DNA of 64,000 bases, from the NCBI RefSeq assembly GCF_007655135.1, contig NC_045133.1, positions 26,633,845 through 26,697,844 on the forward strand. The letters run 5' to 3'. This document shows, one piece after another, positions 53,148 through 64,000 of the stretch. Source of the stretch: Punica granatum. Its lineage: Eukaryota; Streptophyta; Magnoliopsida; Myrtales; Lythraceae. Each line of letters begins with the position of its first letter. Positions within the stretch are counted from its first letter, which is position 1. A program made the translations under genes and the position numbers. The notes under the pieces are model-generated. The model saw only the letters and a program-made list of their open reading frames with translations, had not been told where the DNA came from and ran no database searches.

Positions 53148-55688
53148 GGGGAAGGGTGGGCGATGGGGTGCAAAAGTCCAAACGAGATCAAAAGACGAGA
53201 TTGGTCAATAGTTGGGGCTTTACGTGGGCAGGGGATAACGTGGAGCTCAAGATTGTTTCCCCCTGGACGGAGAGTGCGAAGGAAGGAGGGAGGGAGGGAG
53301 GGAGGGGGACTGGAGGATGGCGACTGGATTATTTGTTGCAAGCAGAGACACAGAGTGAGAGAGGGAAGTGACGATGTCAAGAAGACGCAATTTGGTCTGC
53401 GGCTCTTTCCGGGAAAAACGGCTTCACCTTTGAGAAAAGCAAAGAGTTCACTGAAAAATAAAAACAAAAAAGTAAAAGAAAGAGAAAAGGAACAAAATCA
53501 TTACTACTGAAAGAAAATTCCAAACGAGAAAAAGGATGGCGTTCTAATGCATGCAACATGCCCTTATCTGGCATATAAGAAGTTCGAAATTCGATTTTTA
53601 TGATCGAATCTGTACTCTTTTATTAACTATCAGAAATTTAATTTTATTATATTAGGTTAATTGATCTTCTTTGTAGCAGAAAAATAAAACAGCAAAAAAA
53701 CATTTTCTTTATTCGTATTTATCGAGTACCTCTATTTTTTGAATGTTACCATAGTTTTACTCTATTTTAGGAAAAGGAAAAAACCAACTTTTCATTCATC
53801 CTGATTTTATTTTTAATCTTGTCTTTGTCATTACATGTATCCTATCATTTAATTTTTTAATGAAAGATGTGTACTTGACAAGTTTGCAAAGTAATAAATC
53901 GGTTTCCATAGAATAAGAGTTTATATTTAGCAAATGCTTTCATTTTGAGTGCTACCCAAGAAAATAGGCGGCCATTGGCATTTTCTGTCGGGGTGGGGGG
54001 TCCAATCCATTATTAATGTGACCTTTTCATGTCATTATTATTGAAAAACAGTATACATAATCCAAAAATGAAGTTAAGAACAAAAAAATTCAAAATTGAA
54101 GTCATATATACATATATATATATATCTCCAAAGATACTTTGTGATTCGGAGATGCTGATACGCATCTAGAGAAGATCTTTTTATCTCTTGGAAGAGTCAA
54201 TAAATCCAGAGAAATTATTGATTAATTGCTACTATATATTCAATTTGTAATCCAAGTTAGAAGCTCATCTTCTAACTAGCGTATTTATATATTTTCGTGG
54301 ATATCATAATATAATAGTCTCTCTATATATATCTTTTTTTGCCACTCTATATATCACTGATAACAAAAATATCACGGATACTTTATTATTCTTTTTCGAT
54401 TATAAGAAAAATTTATTGACTTAGTACAAGAAAATGTAAAACAAAATAGAGACGCATATGTAATCAAACCTTAAAATTCTTAATTCTCATGCCAAAGTAC
54501 ATATGATTGCGCTATGACCTTTTTCTTAACATTTTTATTAATTTTACATTGTTTTAATCATGCATGTGGTTCTCATATAATCTAATAACGACGGAATTTA
54601 TTTGGTAAAACATTACCATTCAAAATATAACGCGCATATATATATATATATATATTGTCTTTAGCTCAGATTATTCGTGCACTAAATTAAACTACAATTG
54701 CATGCCACAGTGTGATCATATCAATTTGTTAATAACCAACATGCACAACAGGGACTTCTCAAAATAAAAGTCGGACATTATATTTATATATAGATATATT
54801 TGGATATAGGTTATATTTATGTCGACCCAAAACATAGCTATCAAGATGAAAAATATCATGGGAAGATAGTCAACAGTCATTTATAACTGGAGTGCAGTGA
54901 TCGATAACAATCAAGAGGTGTACATGTGGAACTGTATATATGGTTCACATTCTCTTCATCTTTGACTATTGATGATAGAATTAGAATCAATATCAATAAT
55001 TTGGAAGAAGGCCAGCCCCTCACATAATGTCCTCCAATCATGTGGGGGTGGGGGGAGGGAATCCTTGCCCGTGCCTTGACTATATATTAATTGTTTTTAT
55101 CTGGCATTTTTCTCCAAGAGGAGTAGCCCTCTTTTTTTTCTCTTTTGAACAAGCCATGATATATATGTTAAGTTGTGAACTTTTTTCTATCGAAACTGAT
55201 CGCATTTCATATTAGTAAGCAGATACCACGTGATTGTATGTATGTTTGAGAGATGGTGTCCAGGTATAATTAAATTTACTTGACTTTCAAAGCTATCAGT
55301 CCACTTGGCAGAGCGACATAAGCTCCACTTATTCTTAATTAGATAACTAACATCAAGATCCGTTATATGCATTCATTAGTTTCATGCGAAGTGGTTGGCA
55401 TAAAGCCATTGTTGGATGAAGACATGAACTCCGAAATATAAGAAACATCTGCTCTTTTTTTCCAGCAATCAAATTCCGTAAAAATCTGTAACCAGGGAAA
55501 AAGAATTTGTAAAACTTTTCCACAAATGACATAAATAAATATTATAAATAAATAATTAATAGATAAATATAACTAAGGAAATAAATATCATCTCTCGAAA
55601 GAAAAAATGACAATGCTAATATCAATAAATATTGTGTCAAGATCGATGCAAATCCTTGTGGCTAATTTTGATACGAGACTTTGACATT
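53148..55688. other. Intergenic, AT-rich
   Basis: Upstream region of the ABCC gene and spacer with several (AT)n tracts. No gene recognised on either strand. Confidence 0.6.
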
Positions 55689-55906
55689 CTTTTGATTTCA
55701 AAGTTAAAATCACAAAAATTTTAACTTTAACTTCACATACTACACAATAAAAATACATATTTCTCAAGTCAAAAATTTTAACTTTAACTTTAACTCAACA
55801 CACTACACAATAAAAACACACGCTTTCCAAGTTAAATTTATAATCTCATCTCATTTGTCTTTTTCTACAATTAAAATCAAAATTACTTTAACTTCGAAAT
55901 CAAACG
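55689..55906. mobile_element. MITE, family copy 2
   Basis: About 218 bp with inverted ends TTTGATTTCAAAGTTAAA and TTTAACTTCGAAATCAAACG. Inside are repeated TTTAACTTTAACT(T/C) and CACTACACAATAAAAA(C/T)AC motifs. The reverse complement aligns with the MITE at 11534-11791, including the shared GTGTTTT-TTGT-TAGTGT-TTGAGTTAAAGTTAAA region. Ends are approximate and no clear target duplication was found. Confidence 0.7.
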
Positions 55907-58796
55907 CATCGTGAGATTCCTATTATTTTTAATAAATACATATTACTATAATAATATAGATAGTACCGCATTATCAACCTGCATTAATTTATGGACCTCC
56001 AATGAACGTGCCTTATTTTAAACAAATAAACATTATTACAACATATCTATCAAATAAGTCAGGCCCGAAAAAATATGTTTGGTGAACTTCTCGAGAAGAT
56101 ATTCCTTAGATACATTTATATGTACAGTATAATATATTCCCCTCGGGACCTCCGAACCAATAAAATGGGACCTTGTACATGTATGTACATATAATATATA
56201 CATGTATCCTAAAAGAATATATATATATATATATATCCATGAAATACTTTATTTTCTTCCAAGAAACCAAACAGAAAAGGACAGAAATCCTAACTAGTTC
56301 TCATGAAAATGTCTCACGCACCACAAAAAATACTTCTGCATGAGTATTTTAAAAAATTAAAGAAAAAAAAGAAAGAGGTAGAGAATGTGTTGCATTGCAT
56401 GGTTTGTTTGACGAGCATCTGTCGCGTAGTTGTTGTCCTCATTGACATTAATGCGTCGAATATTACTATTTGCTTCTCTTTTAAGGGGAAAATGACAAAA
56501 TCTAAAGGGCCATAGCCATTCCCACCAATAATTTGCTTCAATGGGCCTTCTTCGTAAATAAATACAGAAACTCCATTCCTTGGTGTGGCATTGCCGCCGC
56601 TAAACCACCAGGCACTGTCGATCGATTCATCTATACACGATCTTCGCTTTGGATCTCTGCAGCCCATGCGTCATGTGCACGAGACATGAATCCAGTTAAC
56701 ATGTTTACTATTGATCACGGTCCGTTGTGGGCTCCTATTCTTTTTCAGTTCTTAATGTGATTAAGATGCTCTTCCGTTTTGATCAGTTGTTACTATTCTT
56801 TTCGAACGTATAAAAGGACAGCCCATTTTGATGTGCCCATTGAGCCTGCACAAATGGGTCAGCGCACCGATATGGCGGTCCAATGGGCCCAAATTTAGCC
56901 CAAGTGGAACCATTTTCAACTGGGCCGAATTATATGGAATAACAAATTGTGAAATCAAAATAATAAAAATGCAAATTTTGGGAGCAACAGAACTAATATT
57001 TAACCTAGCATGCGGCCATTATCTAAATGTACTCAATAATTAGCATTTTGTTAGTACCTAAAGAAGTGAAATTTTCAAAATTCTTTTTGACCAAGACAAT
57101 TTCAAATACTTAGCACGTTATTTCAGATGTTTAGCAACTTACAAATGCATTGAAGGACTAACCTTGTTAACTTAAAATACTAAATAAGTCTAATTTCAGA
57201 CCTTCATTAATATATGGAGTATTGAAATTTAATTTTAGTACTTGGTACTTGAAAACTGAAATTTTCAAATATCTAGTACTTTAACTCAAACTATTAGTAC
57301 CCTGAAAGCACATTAAAAGTCTAACGTTGATAACTAAAAGGACTAAATATATTTAATGTCAGTGTTTCATTAGTGTTTGAATTACTAAAACTGATCCGAA
57401 ATATGTTGTAACTTACTTCAATCTTTTAGTACTTAGCAAATATATAAAAATACTAACATCGACAACTAAAACAAGTAAATTGATTTAATTTTTGCAATTC
57501 AATAATTTAAATGCCCAATTTTTCGATACCTTAGTTAAAATATTTAGTAATTTAATTCAGAAGTTTAGAGCACTTGTAATACGTTATTGCACTATACAAG
57601 ATATATAGCTGCAAGTATGAATATTTCATAATTGTCAATACCTTGTTACCAAAAAGATATACTTAAAGAAATCCATGTAATGCGAATAAATGATTTGCAA
57701 TTAAAATACTAAAATTTTCCTAAGGATAATCAGAATTTTTTTCTTGATTTCCTTCTTTCAAATTATATATAATTGTACCTTTTTCATGTTGATTTTAATT
57801 GGCAACATATATATGCCGTATGGTTTGATACAATTTTTATTTGACTTTGACATTATGTATTCGGCTGCTTTGTCATTTTGACACAGTGCCATTGATAGAA
57901 TTTTTGTATCAAATATTATTCAAAATTATTCACCCAAAAAACATTAGTCAAAATCTAATCCTGCATGTATACTGTGTTCTTCCCTTTTTTCTTTTTTCTT
58001 TTTCATTTTTCAGTCCATCGCTACTCGAGTTGCCATATTTGACTTTCATGGTTAAAATAAACCATGGCCCCACGCACTTGAAAAGCACTTTTTTTTTTTG
58101 GATGGACTCGGGGCAGGAATCAAGTTATAAATTAAACAATATATGAATGGGGAGGAGGGACCCGGCAATGATATCAAACAGACTCGTGCTTAACTTATCG
58201 ACCCAACCATTTTGCACATACATTCCCTTACTTGAACATGTGCCCCAAGCCTGCAGAGCGATGGAGAAGAACGGCCACTATCTGAAATCCAATTTACGAT
58301 AACTGCACGTGTTATCTGTTTAAGTCACGAATCGAGGGACGAGTGTTGCTATCAATCAATCCAGCGAGAAAAGAAGAAAGAATGCTATTTTTTGGCGTTA
58401 TTACCTGATGTTCGAATGTTCAAAAGATTCCACTAATTCAATTTAATTTGGATCTATCAATTAAGTAAAAGGTGCTTACAATATAAATTTTTTTATTCAC
58501 AAATTTCGAATTCAATATTTTTTTTAAAACGTCTATTTATATAAATTAATCCAGGTCAGTCAAAGATGCTATTTTTTGTTTTCTTGGTCAACAAAGAATG
58601 CTACGTTGTCCCTTCCTTCCTTCCTTCCTTCCTTTATTTATTTATTTTTCGTTTGGTAAAACGGGCAAACGGTTCATTGGTGATTTGGATTACATCTCAT
58701 ATATTCCGCTAATAGTGCACATAGGCACCCGAGTTTCCTCTTTTGTCACATTTCGGAGTAATTATAAATATATTAAAAGCACATACTTAAACCAAA
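55907..58796. other. Intergenic, no gene recognised
   Basis: Mostly AT-rich. A frame at 56314-56667 (minus) and one at 57841-58146 (plus) are open but show no recognised family. A (TTCC)n/(TTTA)n microsatellite lies near 58610-58650. Confidence 0.5.
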
Positions 58797-59035
58797 ATGA
58801 ATTAGTTCAAGCGATTCGGCGTTTCTTCCGCTTAAGTAAGGTCTTATATACTAAAATAAATTGGTTCAAGCGATTTGATGCTTCTTCCATTTAAGCAAGC
58901 TCTTGAGTTTGAGTCCTTGTAAATACAAAAAATCTACGTTGAGAGAGTTTTACCCATTAATAAGTCGACCCGACTCGACTAGATTAATCGGGGTCCGAGT
59001 GGGCTTCTGAATACTAGGATTTACATCGAAAAAAA
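58797..59035 (+). mobile_element. SINE with a partial 5' copy in front
   Basis: The full copy begins near 58858 (GGTTCAAGCGATTTGATGC, box A-like) with box B-like GAGTTTGAGTCC near 58910. Its 3' segment (GATTAATCGGGGTCC) resembles the conserved tail of widespread angiosperm SINEs, and it ends in GAAAAAAAAG. Just upstream, 58797-58847 repeats only the 5' 50 bp of the same element. I could not define target duplications. Confidence 0.6.
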
Positions 59036-59297
59036 AGCAGGTAATCGAAATTAATTTGAATAATAAGCTAAAAATATACATGATCTCACTAAAGATTACA
59101 AAAAATTATATATATATATATATAAACAAATTTTGGCAGGTGTCTTATATCTCATGTCGGGGTTTACTACATTCCAAATTCATATTTAAACAAATTATAT
59201 CAATATAGCGGCATGCATTCTCTTACATTACGTTTGATTGTTGAGTTAGGAATAAGGATGGGGAGAGATTACATGAAATTCTGTTTTCGATGTGAAT

Positions 59298-59410
59298 CAT
59301 GGTATTCAGAAACTCAATTGGCCCCCGACCAATCCAGTCTAATGGGGTCGGCTCAGTAAGGGATAAAACTTTTCCAGCGTAGATTTTTTACATTCATAAA
59401 AACTTGAAAT
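59298..59410 (-). mobile_element. SINE fragment, opposite orientation
   Basis: On the minus strand this reads AAAAAATCTACGCTGGAAAAG, then GTCGGGGG, which aligns with the 3' two thirds of the SINE at 58858-59035. The 5' boxes are missing or too diverged. Confidence 0.6.
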
Positions 59411-60028
59411 ATTTAGATGAGATTTTTAGTCCTATGAATCTATAGCATCCCAATATGGTGTTTTGGGAAATATTTAGACCTAGAACTAGAACATTAAAGT
59501 GAAATGACCAACATATCCCTTAAAATAAATATTTTTAAAATTTAAAAAAAAAAATTGAAAATTAAAATTCAAAAAAAAAGGAAAAAAAAAAAAAAAGAGC
59601 TTCATGAATGGAAAGGGAGGAAGGAGCGGTAGGGGGCGACGCCCACCCCCACCACTCGAAATTGAACGAAAATTGGGATCCTATGTGGCCAGCGACCTCA
59701 CCCAGGTGGTGATGCCAGTGTTACGCCAGCGCCACCGTCCTCTCTATTGTCCATAGTAAAACTTTCAACGTGGCATGTTTTAAAAATTAAAAGAGAGAGT
59801 CAAGGGCATTTTCATCCTTTCATGTATATTAATAATCCCAATTCGCCATTATCGCGCACATAGTATGAGCTAACTTTATTATTATATAATTTATGCTATG
59901 CCATATACCGTCCAATCTCAATTCTAGTGTGGCCCGACAACAGACAAGAACATTTCAAAAATCCTGTCCGACTTCTTTATCACAAACACCAAAATATGGA
60001 TATTTGTCCCAATCCTGACGATGATATT
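59411..60028. other. Intergenic, no gene recognised
   Basis: Contains an A-rich tract (59545-59598) and a GC-richer patch at 59610-59750 without a recognisable gene. Confidence 0.5.
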
Positions 60029-60286
60029 ATTGATATTCAATATAATACTATCAATAATGCAGTGCAGGAAAAGTGATAAAAAAATCGTATTATTTTTGCA
60101 TTCAATACTACTTTTGATTAATTAACATGTAAACATAATTAATGCAGTAATACTATATTGCAGTGCAGCATTATATTGATATTCAATATAATACTGACAA
60201 TAATGCAGTGCAGGAAAAGCGAGAAAAAAAATCGTATTATTTTTGCATTCAATACTACTTTTGATTAATTAACATGTAAACATAGT
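60029..60286 (+). repeat. Direct duplication, 146-bp offset
   Basis: Two copies of about 112 bp (from ATTGATATTCAATATAATACT to TTAATTAACATGTAAACATA) start at 60029 and 60175 with only a few differences. They are separated by about 30 bp that includes part of the unit again (GCAGTGCAG). A recent local duplication without coding content. Confidence 0.85.
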
Positions 60287-60779
60287 TAGATATATTTTCA
60301 TATAAATGGTCGAGTTATATATGGCCAGCCTTTGAATGTTAGATTAATTTAACTACATCGTTGTTCGGGGGCTGCGGCAGTTGTCTAAATCAGCTTTTCA
60401 GTAAGTCCTTGTTATTTATCCATTTTGAAGTTTTGTCTTGAAACATGCATGCATCGGCTTGACTCCAGAGTATATTTGTAACTTTCAAAGAAAATGAAAA
60501 GCTATGAGTATTCATTGACTCCCGGGAAGGGGTAGAAGAATGGGACATGTTAAATACAATGCATTACAGATGTATGATCATGATGCTTCAACCAGATTAT
60601 TCTATTCCACCTCTTAGAAAGAAAAAAACTTAAATCAAAATACATAATTTCTCATCGGCAATGACGCCCTAACATCTTTCTCTCTTTCTTTAATTATCAT
60701 TTAATATAGAAATCAGGCAATGCATGTTACGCAGGAAATGGTCAAAGTGAAATATTTAATGAAATTTTGCATTCTAGGT

Positions 60780-61058
60780 AAAATCCCTAAAAGTATAAAC
60801 TAATGTAGGAATAGTAATATCAACTACTCCGTACCTTTTCGTTGACAAATAGGAAATTCCGAATACAACTCGATAATCATAAAGATTACCACATATAACA
60901 CAAATTTCTCCGCCGATTCCTTGTAGTCGAGCCTCTCGGTATGTCATTATACCTCGATAAATAGAAAGAATTTCAATTCCCATCCCGCCTAGAATTCTAG
61001 GAATTCGTTGATAGTTAGAATAGATTCTACTAATCCGTTTTAAATTTAAAATAGTTTT
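60780..61058 (-). pseudogene. rps8: Plastid rps8 fragment in the nucleus (NUPT)
   Basis: The minus strand encodes the C-terminal half of chloroplast ribosomal protein S8 ([43 protein letters not shown]), followed by sequence that looks like the rps8-infA spacer. Four residues usually found after RIS are missing, and several substitutions and an altered stop show decay. The 5' half of rps8 is absent: upstream is unrelated DNA with an (AT)n tract at 61099-61126. It is a non-functional transfer of plastid DNA. Confidence 0.8.
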
Positions 61059-61690
61059 AGACCATGGAGCACGAAAAAGGGAAATTAAGTTGGAAGCGCC
61101 ATATATATATATATATATATATATAATCACGAAGGACCAGTAATCGGAAATTAATTTTCGGTAGAAATCAGAGATCAATGTTCGCCATTTCAAGTGTCCA
61201 GTCAATATAGTCCCTATAATTACTTTATATGCTATGTTCATTTTCTACCAAATCTGAACATTGAAAATCCTTTTTAGACTGTTCCTGGTACGCCGAATTG
61301 TACGTGAAAGGCGTGCACAACTCTTAACTAAGGGATGATATTCCATGATGTGAAAACATGGTCGATATATGATATCCATTTTTTGAATTGCTCTGTTTCA
61401 TCCTAGTTAATTATCGTGCAACTTATATGTATTAAGCAGTTACCGATCATATTTATAATATGCGGAGAGCTTATGAAAATTAAAGAAAAGATCATCCGTA
61501 GATTTGATTCTTTCACCCGTCTGATTTCGAGTTCAACAATTCATTTGCTTTCACCCGGTACGGCCTGAACCTTAGTACGACACACGCGGTCCACCGATAT
61601 TCAAGTTCCAATCAAGAGAGACGAGACACTCCAATACATTATTAAGCATGTCAAATGGATCAATCCAACTGAATCCATCGAGATTGATAC
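61059..61690. other. Intergenic, 3' of the P450
   Basis: No gene recognised. The open frame continuing upstream from the rps8 fragment (to 61241) has no recognised origin. Confidence 0.45.
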
Positions 61691-63850
61691 CTAGGGCCGG
61701 ATGTACGGGGTCGGGATCAGGTACAGGTCGTCCTTCCTCTTCACTGTGACCGCGAACGTCTCAGTCATGTCGAGATCCTCATTCCTCATCCCCTCGGGCA
61801 GCTTCCAGTCGAAATGGTACAGTAGCATAGCGATCTGCAGCTCCACCTGGGCAAGCCCGAAGGTCATGCCGGGGCAGATCCTCCTGCCCGCCCCGAAAGG
61901 AATGTACTCCATATAATTGCCCTTGAAGTCCACTGAAGTGTCGTTGAACCTCTCAGGGTCGAACCTCTCCGGGTCCTTCCACCACTTGGGGTCCCGCCCG
62001 AGCGCCCAGGCATTGATGATTCCCTTGGTCTTGACCGGGATTGTGTAGCCACAGATCTCACGGACCTCCGAGCATTCCCTCGGCAGGAGGAGAGGCACGG
62101 GCGGGTGAAGTCTCAGGGCTTCCCTCACCACTTGTTTTAAGTAGCTGAGCTCCGAGACTCCTTCCTCATCGGCTCTACCTCTCCTGTTGAAGACTTCTCG
62201 CACTTCGCTTTGGGCCTTTCGCGTGATGTTCGGGTTCTTGATGAGCTCTGACATTACCCAATCCGCCGCTGTCGCTGGTGTCTCACTTCCAGCACTGAAG
62301 ATGTCCTGCAATAATGTCACACGAAATTAACTATAGCTACATATATACTTGGACGTTCAATTTAAATCAAAGCATCTATAGTAATTATGATTTTAGTAGG
62401 AAATTGAATGGATTTACCAAGATGACAGCCTTAATGTTGTCAGTGGTCAAGGAAAATTCAAAATCACCCTGCCTCTGAATTTTCAACAGCACATCAACCA
62501 AATCCTCATCTTCTTCAACCTCCTGGCCACCATTGTCAGCGTTTCTCTTCTTGGCCTCCCGGTGTTCGCGGATAATGTCCTCGAGCATCCTGTCAGATTC
62601 CTTGTGCAGCTTCTCGATCTTAGGCTTCATGCCGCTGATCACATGAAGCAGTTTGATCGATGGAAACAAGTCCGCAATCCCGAACCCGCCTACAAGTCAT
62701 ATTTCATCAGAAGAGTCCCATGAATACATAGCTAGCTCTATGAAACGAAACCTGATGGGGTCATGATGCCAGAAATAGTGAGTCCTCGGGTTTCGCCCAT
62801 GAACTTCATCTTTCGAGAATCCGGCCCATAAACTATATGAAAAATGGCAATTTTGTCCCTTCCCTTATCAAAGCACGTGAGAATGTTACGTGATGTAAAC
62901 AATTTCACCTTTTTTTGGGGGGTCAAGCGACAAAAAATTAGAAGTTGATATACGTTGAATAAAGTGTTTTTTGTTAATTTAGCCAACCTGCGAACTTAAT
63001 AGCCTCCTTGACCACTCCAATGAACCTGTCCTGCTCGTGGCACTGCTTCCCGAACGCCGCCCTAGAGGTCATGCCGTACTGCGATGAGTAGATCTTCTCC
63101 GTGAGATTGATTGCGGTCCCAGCCTTCGACCTGATCCACTTCACCAGGTTCGCCATCTCATCCTCCCTCACCGAACGATACGAGAGCACCCTCTTGGCAC
63201 TGAGGAGCTCGAGGATGCATATCTTGCGCAGCTGGCGCCAGTACTCGCCATAGGGCGCGAATGTGATGCTCGTGCAGTCATATGAGATGATGCTTGAGGC
63301 AAGGATGGGTGGGCGAGACGCGAAGATCACGTCGTGGGTCTTTAGCACCTCCTTGGCCGTCTCCGGGGAGGAGAACACTACCGTGGAAACCTGCTCAAAA
63401 ACGAGATCAAAGTGCAATCACAAAATATATTAAGATCGAGAACAAAATTTTCACATGGAAAAAGAAAAGCACGCGCACGTCCGAGCCGGGCCTGATCACA
63501 GCCTCAGATATTCGAACATATAGGGACCAGAAAACATAACTGGCCACTATATATATCCTAAGCCTTTATACGGATCGACACAGTGGCTTTGTTAATGAAG
63601 GAGCTCGAGAAGGCCTTACCTCTCCCATCTTTAGGTGCATCAAGGGGCCATATTTAGCTGCCAAGTCATGGAGGGTGCGGTGGGGGAGAGGGCCGCTAAG
63701 CTGGTGCATGTTGCCGATGACCGGGAGCTTCCATGGACCGGGAGGCAGCCTCGGCACGGATTTGTTTTTGGGTTTGAGCTGCAGGAAGGTGACGAGTAGG
63801 ATGAGGAAGGAGAAGAAAACTGGAAAAGAGAAGAGGAAATGTAAATCCAT
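61691..63850 (-). CDS. Cytochrome P450, CYP71 clan
   Basis: Intact A-type P450 monooxygenase of the CYP71 family, probably near CYP71D, anchored in the ER and fed electrons by P450 reductase. Such enzymes hydroxylate terpenoids, alkaloids or phenolics; the substrate cannot be told. Four exons with GT-AG borders: 63620-63850, 62988-63390, 62418-62689, 61691-62305. They sum to 1521 bp, that is 506 residues. The start at 63850 gives the N-terminal membrane anchor ([18 protein letters not shown]) followed by the proline-rich hinge [14 protein letters not shown]. Other motifs: I-helix AGSET at 307-311, ExxR (EALR) at 364-367, PERF, and the haem loop [10 protein letters not shown] with C446. The last intron, just before DIFSAGSET, is the one typical of CYP71. 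The two others are additional. All catalytic motifs are complete. Confidence 0.93.
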
Positions 63851-63913
63851 GATTATACTGACAGTGGAGTGAGTGCGAAGCACTCTTGAGTGTGTGGAGT
63901 GCAAATGGAAGAG

Positions 63914-63920
63914 TTTATAT
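63914..63920 (-). promoter_or_regulatory. TATA box of P450 gene
   Basis: ATATAAA on the minus strand lies about 64-70 bp upstream of the ATG at 63850, a normal distance for a short leader. Confidence 0.6.
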
Positions 63921-64000
63921 GGACAACTGAATCATCTTCTGACGCAAGGTAAAGTAAAAATACGATTTTTTTAATACGATTTTTTTAATCATCGAAAAAA

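Noticed and set aside
53120..53510. Frames of about 110 codons on both strands upstream of the ABCC gene
   Set aside because: They depend on the GA-rich microsatellite and leader DNA; low-complexity translation.
56314..56667. 117-codon minus-strand frame (MGCRDPKRRSC...)
   Set aside because: I could not connect it to a family, and its end is low-complexity; not reported as a gene.
60774..61241. Complete 155-codon gene over the rps8 fragment
   Set aside because: The open frame joins plastid rps8, its spacer and an (AT)n-derived YIYIYI stretch; it is fortuitous.

Overview
The window is nuclear DNA from a flowering plant, almost certainly a eudicot. The evidence is spliced multi-exon genes with GT-AG introns, receptor-like-protein (RLP) genes, an A-type cytochrome P450, a plant ABCC transporter cluster, plant LTR retrotransposons primed by initiator tRNA-Met, Helitrons, MITEs, SINEs and a plastid rps8 fragment. 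I could not fix the order or species from sequence alone.

Layout. (1) 1-12.7 kb is a tandem cluster of RLP genes on the minus strand. All are broken: one is reduced to its two ends (2.6-3.4 kb), one is nearly full length with at least three frameshifts (4.2-7.2 kb), and one is full length but split by a TRIM retrotransposon, a MITE, a nonsense codon and frameshifts (8.6-12.7 kb). (2) 12.7-26.6 kb is a nest of mobile DNA: a SINE, a Helitron, a long-hairpin Mutator-type MITE, and a young intact Ty1/copia element (15714-23716). The copia element sits inside an older, decayed copia element. (3) 26.68-27.58 kb is an intact intronless matrix metalloproteinase gene on the plus strand, directly downstream of the old copia element. 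(4) 27.6-32.2 kb holds an orphan aquaporin (TIP) first exon, a second Mutator-type MITE, and a second copy of a roughly 2.1-2.4 kb block (RLP 5' half plus Helitron 5' half) that also occurs at 12-14.3 kb. (5) 32.4-53.1 kb is a minus-strand tandem array of three ABCC (MRP-type) transporter genes. The two left copies are pseudogenes. The right copy (47315-53063) is intact, with ten exons and a predicted 1507 residues. (6) 53.1-61.7 kb is AT-rich intergenic DNA with a MITE, SINE copies, a local duplication and a plastid rps8 fragment. (7) 61.69-63.85 kb is an intact four-exon CYP71-type P450 gene on the minus strand.

Four reading frames look functional: the metalloproteinase (extracellular matrix or secreted), the ABCC transporter (probably vacuolar membrane, moving conjugated metabolites), the P450 (ER membrane, specialised metabolism) and the copia polyprotein. 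The first three are unrelated single genes and do not form one pathway that the sequence demonstrates. The window is mostly a record of gene-family decay and transposition. I did not find a new biological system. The most informative items are transposon insertions that can be dated or polarised (target duplications, an empty-site paralogue, nested elements) and a metalloproteinase promoter that may be LTR-derived.
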